Source: Nymphaea colorata
Taxonomy: Eukaryota > Streptophyta > Magnoliopsida > Nymphaeales > Nymphaeaceae
NCBI RefSeq assembly: GCF_008831285.2
Contig: NC_045141.1
Location: 26,897,315 to 26,961,314 of the forward strand
Length of the DNA stretch: 64,000 nucleotides
Direction of reading: 5' to 3'
The position numbers were made by a program, and so were the translations under genes. This document shows positions 26,401 through 36,682 of the stretch, piece after piece; position 1 is the first letter of the stretch, and each line of letters starts with the position of its first letter. The notes beneath the pieces are model-generated. The model was not told the origin of the DNA. It did not search any database and worked only from the letters and a program-made list of their open reading frames with translations.

Positions 26401-27183
26401 ACATTGTTCAAAACCCGCCCCCGCACTTTCCCGCGTTCCGAAATACGGTTGCCGCCTTATCCTCCTCGCCTCAGTTTTGAGAGACCTAGCGAACCCTTAA
26501 AACTCAGAGCCAGAGCTTATCGTTATTGCTAATATTCCGTCGTCTTAGGTCGCACCCTTCGGATGGAGGAAGCCCAGTTCTGAGAGTAGTGGAGGTTGGT
26601 CCATTAGATGCATCAGGTGGCTCCGAGGAAGATTGCGATCAAATTCCAAGACAGGGCACTCAATATCGTCGTAGCACTCGTCGTTTCAGTCGGACGAGGA
26701 CTCGTGGTTCCAAGAATAGCGGGGTTGACTCCGGTAGAAGCGCCAGATGGCTCTGAGGAAAGTTGCGGTCAATTTCGAAGATAAAGCTCTCGATCCGGAG
26801 ATACGAGAGATAAGTTCGAGATCGAGACCGAAGCCTAAGCCGAAGATGAAGGGAGGAGCAGTTGTCCAGGAAGGATCCATCTAAAGGTTTCGCTAATCAA
26901 GCTATTGAACCGGAGATTTAAAGCCAAACTGCGAAGTAGAAGGCACGGATCACTGAATCGAGAGAATCAGATTGTCAATCGGGACAAGCAAGCCCTAAAT
27001 CGAGATCAAAATCTTCATAAGAAAGAAGGTTTCACAGGAGATATCGGTTATGAAATTCGTGAAGCAACTGGAGTCGAAATTGAGAGCTTAAAGAAGGGAG
27101 CAGTTGACGCAGGTGTCTTTTGTTATGATATTTTGGAAGTCATTCCCATAACAATTAACAAGTACAGAGCAGGCCTCAAATGA
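26400..27183 (+). other. GC-richer transcript-like region with a duplicated exon-like segment
   Basis: Bases 26410-26520 have higher GC than the surroundings and look like a plant 5' UTR. A segment GGTGGCTCCGAGGAAGATTG at 26616 recurs as GATGGCTCTGAGGAAAGTTG at 26746, period 130. The first copy reads VAPRKIAIKFQDRALN and the second MALRKVAVNFEDKALDPEIR, so the copies are diverged and in different frames. A 92-codon plus frame at 26905-27183 follows. I recognise none of these peptides. They could be the start of a real gene, possibly one ending at 31509, or a decayed copy. Confidence 0.3.
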
Positions 27184-29084
27184 GATCCTTACATCGATCA
27201 TATGTTGTCATTCCTTCTATCATTTTGCTGAAAGAAAGACTGGTTTCTTCTACGCAGTTTGATTGATTATTGCTAGATCTAGTGAAAGTCCCATAAAAGG
27301 ATATATGTGTATCATTGAGGACGCCGTTACTTCTCTCGTTTGTCTGAAGGTGAGACTGGTTTCTTCTACTCAGTTTGATTGATTTCTTGCTTGATCCGAT
27401 GAAAAGTCTCATAAACAGCCCCAAACATTTTTAAAACTAATATGACAGTAAATTGCAGTGTGGACACACCATTTCACTTCCATATAAAAAATTTTGGCAA
27501 GTTCTGTATATCGAGGATGGCGATCCACTGCTTTAAAGTAAGTGTAGTTCTGATCTCCTTGAGTTGCTCACTAGACTAGAATGCTATTTGCTTTACAGTA
27601 TGCCTGCTTGCAGGTTGCTTGAGATGGGTTTACTTACTTGCTACTACTCTTTGATATTGACATGTCCTGAGTCAGAGTTTGCTGTTATGTTGCACCTTGT
27701 GAGCGACAGTTGCAGCAAGAAATTTCACTTAGGCTAGACAAGCAGGTAATTTTCAATGTTTTTCCAGTGAAAAAGTGTTTGCCGTAATGGCATGGAAAAC
27801 AATTTGTTTGTGCATGATTTCCTTCTTTTGCCATAACCTTTCCATAGATCACTCTATTTGTTGTTGCAAACTAGTTGTTTGTACTTGCTCCGTTGGCTTT
27901 TCTGTCGATGCAACATCATAGATTACTCAATGTGGCTTTCTAGTCCAGAGTGAAGGTTAGATTTTAGATTCCTTCTGATTCTATTAGTGAAGTGATGCAA
28001 AGTGGACCTATGCTCACCACATGACTGTTCGCAGGTTTGTGATGCAGGTCCTGCATCCAAATTCCAATTGAAGTAATGGTATTGGTATGACAACAATAGA
28101 CTTAGCTATGAATCCAAAATCTAGAAAGATGGAACATCTCTGTGTCTGCATAGATCTTCGAGGTGATAAAGAGTTGCTGGCTTGATTTCATGTTGTACCT
28201 CTTTATCTAATCATCTATTTTTTTCTGGCATGTTTGGACTTTTCTTTGGGTCCTATTTTATTTGCGTCAATGCAATTGGACCCACAACTCATTTTTTATT
28301 ATTTAGGTGTCTTATGGTTTCAAGAGGACATGTCAGATGGTTTGGTTCGACTTTTTCTTAGTTTTTTTCTTTTCCTCTTCAATTCGATTGGTCTTACGGC
28401 GTAGGAGCAACAAAACTTATCGCTGCATCAAATTGATATCAAACCAATGTTTTCCTTTTTGATGGCACATGAACTGAAGGAAAATCATATCAGTGAAAAT
28501 AAAATGCAGGCCAATGATGTCCAAACTACAGGCAGATGTGGCACACATGGGCAGGGACTTTGCAACTATCATTGATGAATTGGGGTAATCGAAAATAAAA
28601 GCAATGGGCAAGAATTACAAAAGCATTTTAGAGGAGAAAAACTTATACATCATCCGCCATTTTCAAGAGTGGATGCTGCCAACAATAAGGCAGGCAGCTC
28701 CTCATCCTCTGGATTCAATTCAAATGATTAGGAAGAGGGTCCATGGCAAAAAAAACCCGTATTCTATCAGGACAGGCAAACTTGGAGGGTGCAAGTTTGC
28801 ATGACATAAGGCAGGTGGCGAGATGATATCTACCAGATTCAACCCATCAATGAGAAACTCTGATAGTAGCACAGGAATCAATCCATGGGAACCTGCAAAT
28901 GGGTACCCAGCAAACAAGAAGGCTACATGAGGAGAAACCTAATTCAGCAGATGGTTTTCAATGATACTGATTTGAGCAACAACATGGTGTTGTTTGAACA
29001 TGCATCACCTTTTAAAAAATTCTCGAGTTGGGCCCTAGGCGATCTGCTTCACTGCCTCATACAACCAATTCAAAAGGAGGAAGT

Positions 29085-30115
29085 TTGGAAAAATTATCAA
29101 AGGCCTGGGCAAAGAGAATGCGGCTGGGCTGATGGTTCTCCAGTGCTGTGGCTAATTTCTTTCACAAAGGGAAACTAGTGCAGAGCACTAATCACACCCT
29201 AATTGTGCTCATTCTTAAAGTAATACAGAAGGTGGATGACCTCGAACCCATAGCCTTTTATAAAACTTTTTGAAAAATGATTATGAAAATAATTGTAGAA
29301 AGAATGAGAGGGTTGCTTCAAAGATAACGCCTTGTCAAGGGGCTTTCCTTAAAGGATACAATATACAAGATGACATTCTTGTATTGTTGGCTTCCTTGTT
29401 GAGGATCGCGATATTTTCGAAAATATCATGCTATTAACGAAAAGATGAAGAAAACAAAAAGAGGGTAATTGCGATATTTTGGAAAATGTTAAAAATCAAC
29501 TTACTGCAATTTTAATGCAATATTTTTCACAAATTTTTTCATTTATTTTTCATTTCATTTTTTGTTTTTATTTTTTTTCAACTTTTCTTTTTATTGCTTT
29601 CTTTTTTATTGTTTTAGGTATTTTACCTGACCTCCTAAATGCAACACAATACTCATTAGTTTTTCATTTCTTGTATTTTTACCTAACATTTTGTTTTTTA
29701 ATCTTTTAAAATACTACAACATTTTCCCGAGATTTTCTTGAAAAAAAAAACAACTTTCCCAAAAAATACCCGAGAAAAACCACGCCCATAAAAACCTGAG
29801 AACAATATTTGTGGCTATGGAGGATTTGCTGTGCCTAAGCTTATTGACAAGGATGTAACAGTTGTTTGCCCGTTGTTTGCAGATGATGTACTGATTTTGA
29901 GCAAACAAACCCCCAAGTCTATCAAGGCCATTTCCGAGGTTAAGAATGTGCTTGAGCGTGAGTCAGGACTTGTAGTCAATTGTTTATGACCCAAAATTAT
30001 TCCTTTCAACAACGTTTGTAAGTTGTAACATATTAGATAACAATGTAACAGCTTGGGAAGAAACCAAGAAAGCCTGCCAATGAAGTATGTGGGTCTTCTA
30101 GTAGTTATAGGTAGA
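29085..30115 (+). mobile_element. decayed non-LTR retrotransposon (LINE) reverse transcriptase, interrupted
   Basis: Fragments of the plant LINE reverse transcriptase are readable on the plus strand in shifting frames. VIQKVDDLEPIAFYKTF and KMIMKIIVERMRGLLQR (about 29217-29325) match the family pattern of a PxxxxxFRPIS block, then TPCQGAFLKGYNIQDDIL (about 29328-29382). After an AT-rich gap come GFAVPKLIDKDVTVVCPL and the catalytic FADD box (29876-29887), followed by VLILSKQTPKSIKAISEV. Stop codons (for example after VVNCL) and frameshifts make it inactive. Bases 29405-29820 are absent from the normal enzyme and probably represent a later insertion replacing the middle of the domain. Confidence 0.8.
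29410..29427. repeat. perfect 18-bp palindrome
   Basis: GATATTTTCGAAAATATC equals its own reverse complement. It sits at the left edge of the AT-rich block that interrupts the LINE, so it may mark an insertion end. Confidence 0.7.
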
Positions 30116-30485
30116 AGAGTAGGCCATTATCGTATGTTGGGTATCTCAGCCTATTAAGGTATGTTCTGTATACCAATAAAAGCTAACTTACCTAATGCTG
30201 GTTTGTAAAGCATATGCAAGGGGCCAAGATTTCCTATGAGAAATATATGAGAAGGCACTCCTAATGCCTAGTTGTAGTTTAAAGGAAACACTACGTGACT
30301 TGTTCAAGCTCAAGTTGAGGCCCAATTGGCTGCAGATAGTATGGCAGCTAATCTTCTACATAGTTTGCTGGAAACTTTGGTCCCTCGAATAACGTACTAC
30401 ATGAGGGCATTAGCTGTAAGCGAAGCCTGGTCAGGTGGAGGCTTTGGTAGCTGTAAAGATGTGATCCTACTCCTGGCTACACGAT

Positions 30486-31100
30486 CAAGAACCCAGAGGA
30501 AGTAGCAGTGGAGACCTGGCTGGGCGCAAGGGTAATTTGTGAGGCCATAAGGGAAAAAATGTCTGATCCATACCTCCTTGAGTCATGTGCGGTGGCGATG
30601 AAAAAGGATTGCCCTTGTTGGGGGCTGGCCTTCATTTTATGGATCCCCTCAACAAGGTGAACAGTCCATTGAAGCAATAGGCTTCAAGGAGATGAACTCC
30701 TAAAAATCTAACGCATTGCAGAGGAAGGCAGAGGATTTGTGAAAGAGGAGAGTGCCAGCCTGAAGATCATATACAACAACACGAAGTGGAAGCCGATGAT
30801 TAAAAAAGCTCTGCAAGCAGGAGGGGTATGGAGATGGAGATGCTTGTAAGGTCATGTCTTTGGTAATGCTAAGGTCATGTCTTTGGTAATGCAAGTTACT
30901 CTACAAGACATGCCTCTATCGTTGCATGTTGGTCAGTTTCTGGTGATGGAAGAAGAGATAATAGTTTGGATGAATGGAACACAAGGTATGCTGAGGGAGT
31001 TTCTAATGGTGGAAGATGCCACTGGGTTGGCGGACTGTGGGTATAAGGTTACTGCTTCTGTGTTTCAGTTTCTTTTGTGGAGCATAAGGTTTCTTGTATA
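30486..31100 (+). other. unrecognised coding-like fragments
   Basis: Three plus-strand open stretches have protein-like composition: EEVAVETWLGARVICEAIRE (about 30495-30554), GFVKEESASLKIIYNNTKWK (about 30733-30792) and REFLMVEDATGLADCGYK (about 30991-31044). The last ends at AAG|GTTACT in phase 0, which would join in frame to the exon at 31195. A 23-base direct duplication (AAGGTCATGTCTTTGGTAAT...) lies at about 30848-30891. No domain is recognised. They may be exons of one gene or remains of a mobile element. Confidence 0.25.
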
Positions 31101-31194
31101 GCTGCTTTTTTGTTGGTCTTGTTGGTTGAATTCCATTAGTTTCTTTGAAGATAGTACAAGCACTAAGCGACCTACAGAACATGAAGATTAGCAG

Positions 31195-31509
31195 GTTGAC
31201 AGCATTTACGAACTTTTGAAGGGCAAAAATCTCATTCTTGTTTTACAAGGCAATTACAAGTATGCCAAAAAAGGAACAATGGTAGCAGATGTGCTCCAAG
31301 CTTACAAAGAGGTTTGGAGAACCAAAAAATCAGTTCCAGTTAAGGTAATTAATGATCTTATAACTGTATAAATGAGGAGTTTAAAGACCAAATATTAGAC
31401 AAAATTTGAGAGATCACTATTATCAGTTAAGTTCACAACTGAAACATTTTCCTTGCAGAAGCAATGGGAGAGCAGGAAGAAAGCAAATTTTAGGAGTAGC
31501 AAAGAATAA
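31195..31509 (+). CDS. 3' end of an unrecognised spliced gene (last two exons)
   Basis: Exon 31195-31344 (50 codons) follows ATTAGCAG and reads VDSIYELLKGKNLILVLQGN then YKYAKKGTMVADVLQAYKEV-WRTKKSVPVK. It ends AAG|GTAATT in phase 0. The last exon, 31459-31509, follows TTCCTTGCAG and reads KQWESRKKANFRSSKE with stop TAA. Border motifs, shared phase and composition support real exons. The C-terminus is basic and probably nuclear or RNA-associated, but I cannot name the family. Upstream exons are uncertain; the LINE at 29.1-30.1 kb may sit in one of its introns. Confidence 0.45.
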
Positions 31510-32787
31510 AACATGGATGTTTCCAGTTAATGAAGAAGTTCAAGCTTTGCACCATGGTAGAGCATGAAGCAACATAAATCTTAAATTGCAGAAGCGTTCT
31601 ATGCACAAGGCAGTGATTTTGTACCTTAATTTTAGTAATACCTATTTACAGGAAGATAGCAGTAAATCTTGAGCTGAGATTGTGCTGGATGTGGTCATAC
31701 CTTGCCATTAGTTTGACCCCTATGTGGTTTCCATCTAAGAACGTTTAACCGGTTACAGGACCTCTTAAATTGAGAGCAGATGGTTGAGATTGGAGTACAC
31801 GTGCAACCAACAAGGTGACAAACCATAGATTCAGGCTCTTCCTCCTTCAAGTACTTCGTTTTTGACGAGATGCAAGTTTATGTGCTTGTACAGGAAAAAG
31901 GAGCATTAAGAGGGCAAGTAGGTTCAATTTATCATTTGGAAAACCTGATATTCCAGTATCCATTTTAATGCAGCCTGAGGCCTCTGAATTGGACAACTTT
32001 TCATATCTGTGTCTAGGTCCGGTGAACTTTTTTCTCTGTTTTTGGGAAAAATATTGTTTCCATATTCCAAGTTCCAAAGTTTTGTGGTCTGAGGAACTTG
32101 ACATAAATTTCTGGTGGTGTAGGCTTGCAGTTGAATAGAAAAGGGTGAATTTGGTTTTCTTCAAAAGCTCTACTGCCTTTGAGGACTAATGCATTTGCAA
32201 TGTGGAATTTGAATTATAATATCGTTCGTGTTGGAAAACACAGACACAATAAAGTTATTTGCTTCTAGTAGCGTGAAGGAGAATTGATAAAGAAGCTTTT
32301 CCTTAGAGAGAGAGGGAAAAAAATGCTCACAATGTACTGTTATTGCACCACTGCAACACATTCAAGAAGGAAAAAGTTTACCTTCCAAAGCTACTATTGG
32401 GAGAGGGGCCAGCAGAAACTGCGCTTGTTTAGTTTTTTTAATGCAGGACATTTGGTCGGTGTTCGTTTGGCTTGTCATTCATAGCTTGTGGGAAAAATGA
32501 ATGGGAAAATAATGGCAGGTAATCACAGCGTGGACAAATTCCTGTGCTTTTTAACTTTTTTCTTTTCTCTGTTTGTCCCCAACTGGTAGGTGTGCTGATT
32601 GGATTTGGATATGCCGAGATAAGAATATACGGTATTTACTTTTCAGCAATTTGTATTTTGTTCTCTCCATGGACATGGCCCTGAATTTTGGTTTGTGATA
32701 TTTCGTGCAACTGAAAAGCTTCTAAAGGCAAGTTATGATGTCGAACCAAAGAACTCTTGATATTTGGTGTTAACACAATAAAATCTG

Positions 32788-33836
32788 TTGGGAAAGAAAG
32801 CAAGCAAACTTATTTCGCTACCCATTTTGCCTTTTTTTGTTTTTAGCTTGGAAAAGAGATGGATATTTTTTGAGCTGCATCCACTGCCATTGGTATTCTT
32901 TAGTCTTATTGGATCTGAGATTGAGTGGATAGGTAAAATGGCTGCTTTTCTGCGTTTTGGTTGTGTTAGCCATTGCGTGATTGATTTAGGTGCCACAACT
33001 CATATAAGTTGTAATTGAAACAGCTGATTTTAGAGGAGCGGGCCTACTGCTGGTAAGTCATCCTACTTTGGATCATCGGCAAATATGAGCTTTTATATTT
33101 TGATGCTATTGATAACGTTGCTATAAGAATTTTGAAGGGCAATATAGTGTTGAAAATATTTTCTCGTGATATTATCAGTAGGTCACTTATTCCAAAATAT
33201 TTTGTTTACTTTCTTTCGGTACTTTGCCAAGATCTTTTTGGTTTTAAAAAAAGTTTAAAAGTATAATCAACATATTCACTTGGATTTTCACGGAGAATGA
33301 TCTGTGGGTATCTTTTGGACGAGTCAGCCACTATACTAAGGATGTTTTACTGAACTCAGCAATTGTTAGTTGGTCTGATTCAGGAGAGTGCTAAGTTGGA
33401 ATTCAGAGAGTTGCTTAATTATGTACCGACTGTAAGAAAGGTCAAAGTGATGTTTCATATTTATGCACCCACAAGATACAGTTCATCAAATAGATTGAAA
33501 AGGGTCTCTTTGAGTGGGATATATCCCATATCCCATCACAACCATGAATATGAGTGCTCACTATCTTTTTCTTGGTATCAAGAATTTCTGTGTTGAAAAT
33601 TATGATGGTGCCAGATCCACACTGTTCCCCACTAAGGAAGTTGCAGCATCTTATGGATCCTACAATAGTGGAATGCTGTCGTGAGCACATCATGGAAAAT
33701 GACAACATTCTGGGAATAAAGTCCCTTCCTAGCTATTTTCTATTGCACCATCTCAGCCAGGCTGACGGAAAACCTTCGGAAATCTCAGGGGCCCCGCTTG
33801 CTTACACAATCCATGTCGCTTTTAACTTGTGGTAAG
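32788..33836 (+). mobile_element. Ty1/copia retrotransposon relic (protease motif remnant)
   Basis: At 32971-33018 the plus strand reads HCVIDLGATTHISCN and stop. Copia polyproteins carry a conserved pattern of Ile-Asp-Ser-Gly-Ala-Thr-x-His at the aspartic protease active site. Here Ser is Leu (TTA, one base from TCA), so the protease would be dead. Short downstream frames to about 33836 are consistent with a decayed gag-pol but have no clear motif. No LTRs were identified. Confidence 0.55.
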
Positions 33837-33964
33837 GGACATTCTCCATGAGGTTTTCAACCGTGGTGGTTGTTGTCAGGTGGCCAGCTAGGCTTAGTCC
33901 TAGCTGGGAAGGCTTCCCCTTGTGGGTCCACTATGATGATAATATTTGAAGAATGGGAAGATCT

Positions 33965-33968
<4 letters not shown>

Positions 33969-34006
<38 letters not shown>

Positions 34007-34021
34007 AGAGAGAGAGAGAGA
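33969..34021. repeat. (TA)n(GA)n compound microsatellite
   Basis: A TA run of about 17 units passes into a GA run. Confidence 0.95.
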
Positions 34022-34159
34022 GTGAACCGTGACTCTAGGTTTTACCTGACATCAGAAGACATCAAAACAGAACTTTCCATTTTTTTAGTCTAATGGTTCT
34101 GATTTCATGTCTTTTTCTTAAATTTATTATTATTATTATTTACCATGCACGATTGATTT

Positions 34160-34810
34160 CTGAAGGCAACGAAAAAGGAAGGGGGAGGAGGATTCCTCCC
34201 CCTGCCGTCCGACGGTGGCTCCTGGCCCCTTCGCCGATGCATGCAGCCGTCGGGCGGTGGGGGGAGGAATCCCTCTTTCCTTGTTTAGTAGAAGAGAAGG
34301 GGGATTCGTTCTCCTCGCCGGCCGATGGCTGCGCCCAAGCTGTCGGCCGGCGCCGCCCGACTGTCCCGGACAGCTGGCTAACCGTCAGGGGGTGCAGAAC
34401 GAATCCCTCATTCTCCTTCCCTCGAACATGTTTGGCAGCAGAAGGGAAGGGGGGTTCATTCCCCTCGCCGGCAGACGGTCGTGCCCAAGCTGTCGGCCGG
34501 CACTGCCTGTTCCGGACAGACGGCCGATGCCAGCCGACGGCTTCGGCACCGCCGTCAAGCGGCAGGCGGAGGAATTCCCCCTCCTCATTTCCTGCCACAT
34601 GTTTGGCAGCAGAAGAGAAGGAGGATTCGTTCCCCCTGCTGGCCGACGGTGGCATCCAGCAGTACGCTGGCGTCGCCAGGCTGTCCGGGACAGTCTGGCA
34701 GTACCGGCCGACGTTTTGGGCACCATCTTTGGCCGGCGGGAGCAACCTCCTCCCTCCTTGTCATTTTGATAGATCGGTGGGATTCCTCCTCCCCCTCTAC
34801 CGTCCATTGT
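34160..34810. repeat. GC-rich diverged tandem repeat, three units of about 150-170 bp
   Basis: The block is far richer in GC than its flanks. Units start near 34298, 34449 and 34619. Each runs from a GGATTCGTTC/GGTTCATTCC-type head through GCCCAAGCTGTCGGCCGG or a diverged form to a CTGTCC...GGACAG core. ACATGTTTGGCAGCAGAAG occurs twice (about 34428 and 34598). A GGATTCCTCC motif lies near both ends (34189 and 34781), and TA microsatellites flank the block on both sides. Long open frames on both strands (for example 34093-34827 plus and 34140-34745 minus) follow from the base composition. Confidence 0.75.
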
Positions 34811-34915
34811 TGTGCCGTAGAATTTAAAAATAAAATAAAATATTTAAAAAAAATAAAAAGGCTTGATGGGCGATCCACATTTAGTGTCTATAGATGTATA
34901 AAATTTTTAAAATCA

Positions 34916-34918
<3 letters not shown>

Positions 34919-34951
<33 letters not shown>
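34919..34951. repeat. (TA)n microsatellite
   Basis: An uninterrupted TA run flanking the GC-rich block on its right. Confidence 0.95.
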
Positions 34952-34955
<4 letters not shown>

Positions 34956-35221
34956 GGATTCTGATTCGTGCTTGATCTGAATCTTTTTAACAAAACGATG
35001 TTGCATGAGTACTGAATCCAAATTTGTTGATGTGATCATCACGTTCACTAAAAGCAATGATTTGGATTTATCTGTTCACAAAATTATGTTATTTATTCGG
35101 TTTTCTTTCTTGATACGAAGATAAGGATAGAACATAATTATTTGAAATAAACAACATTTGAAAAATTGCCTTTCAGTGACTAGCTATTACAAGGTGAGGG
35201 AAGACAGACAAAGCACGTGTA

Positions 35222-35262
35222 CACGCGTGGTTATCTGAAGCACGCGTGGTTATCTGAAGCAG
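35222..35262. repeat. 20-bp direct repeat, two copies
   Basis: ACGCGTGGTTATCTGAAGC occurs twice in tandem, preceded by GCACGTGT, which contains a G-box core (CACGTG). Confidence 0.85.
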
Positions 35263-36618
35263 TGATTTGAGGAGGAATGCCCGTTGGACACTGCAATCGA
35301 ATTTTACTTCGCTTTCTCTTTGTTTATGTTTTTTTCACGCTTTTTTCTTTTCCCTTTCGTTCTCATTTAATTTCATATTCTCTGATCTTCTATATTTTCC
35401 TTTCATGCTTTTGGCTTGCATCTCTGTAGTCCCTAGCCATGAATCTTTGGCCACATGGGAGCACTGATGGGCACGTGCTCACCCGCTAACTGTTTTTAAT
35501 AGGATGGGTTGGGTCAGGGTGTGTCATGTGTGTAATGGCTGTCCTGACTCGACCCCCGCTGTTTCTCTCTCTATGTGCGCCTGTGTGTTTTTATTTTGCA
35601 TTTCAATAGAGTTCGTGCATGATCAAGTGTTTAAAAACGATTCATTCTAAAATCCTATTAACATCTGTAAAAGAAATGGTAAATTAATACGTCATTGATC
35701 TTTGTAGGATTCGTATTTGGCTGGTAGTCCTTTAGTCGTACAACTCATGCTTCTTTTTATGCATGCTTATATAACATTGATGGCCATTTTGTATTATGGG
35801 TCATTACATTGCTTTAAAATAATTACATTTAAAATGTATTAGTAGTTCAATTTTTTAATCATTATTGATTTTTATTCACAACACACTTGCTGACTTGCAT
35901 AATTCCTAGTTTATATTTCTGACTCCATAAATCCTAGATTACACTTAGAAGACATTTATTTGAAGCAATTATTTGTTAGTTATAGTTAAAAATATTGTTA
36001 ACATGGATATGCTGCTAATTGTTGTTTGTTAGAACTCTTCATGTAAAATGTCATTTCCTCTGATTAGTAGGCTTAAGCATATATTATCAGTTTGTAACTG
36101 AGTTTTCAGGACAAAGTATTTCTTATGTAGATTCATTATTAGGAAACATATTTTCCTGTTTCTAAAAGTATAATGGTTAATAAAAACACCGCTTTACCTA
36201 TTCTAAGTTATGCAATGATTCCACTGGGCTGCAGGTCGCAACCCTCCTTACTGGCAAGTAGCAAACTTGTTCAAGTAGGTCTTCCTAATCTGTGTTGGTT
36301 CTGCCTCTTATTCAAGCTCTTTGCAAATAGGTTGAGGAAAGACGGCACTGTTTTGTGGCTTTGCCCCACAGATGAATTATTAGAGCACTTTCGGTGGTGA
36401 TAACCAATTATAGATGGCAAAATGGAACGTGGGAATAGTTAGCACTAGAAAAATTGATGAACAACTTGTGATGATGTCAGTTTCAAGGAAAATCTTAAGC
36501 TACAATTAGTAAAGCGTGTCTATCTAGGCCAGTTGGGTACTTAATTTTGCTAAAGTTGGAACATGGGCAATCTCAGTGGCAGAGTTGCATGTGGGCTTGT
36601 GTGGGCAGTTGCCTGCAG

Positions 36619-36682
36619 AATCCCACAAAATCTATGTATTTACATATTGGTAATCCCACAAAATCTATGTATTTACGTATTG
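36619..36682. repeat. 33-bp period direct repeat, two copies
   Basis: AATCCCACAAAATCTATGTA plus TTTAC(A/G)TATTG occurs at 36619 and 36652 with one mismatch. Confidence 0.9.

Larger units (their letters stand above)
31510..34140. other. intergenic with retrotransposon relics
   Basis: Apart from the copia-type protease remnant at 32971-33018, I see short frames with no motif. Confidence 0.4.

Noticed and set aside
34093-34827. Long open frames of 244 (+) and 201 (-) residues
   Set aside because: They coincide with the GC-rich tandem repeat, exist on both strands in several frames, and show no domain; stop codons are rare there only because of base composition.
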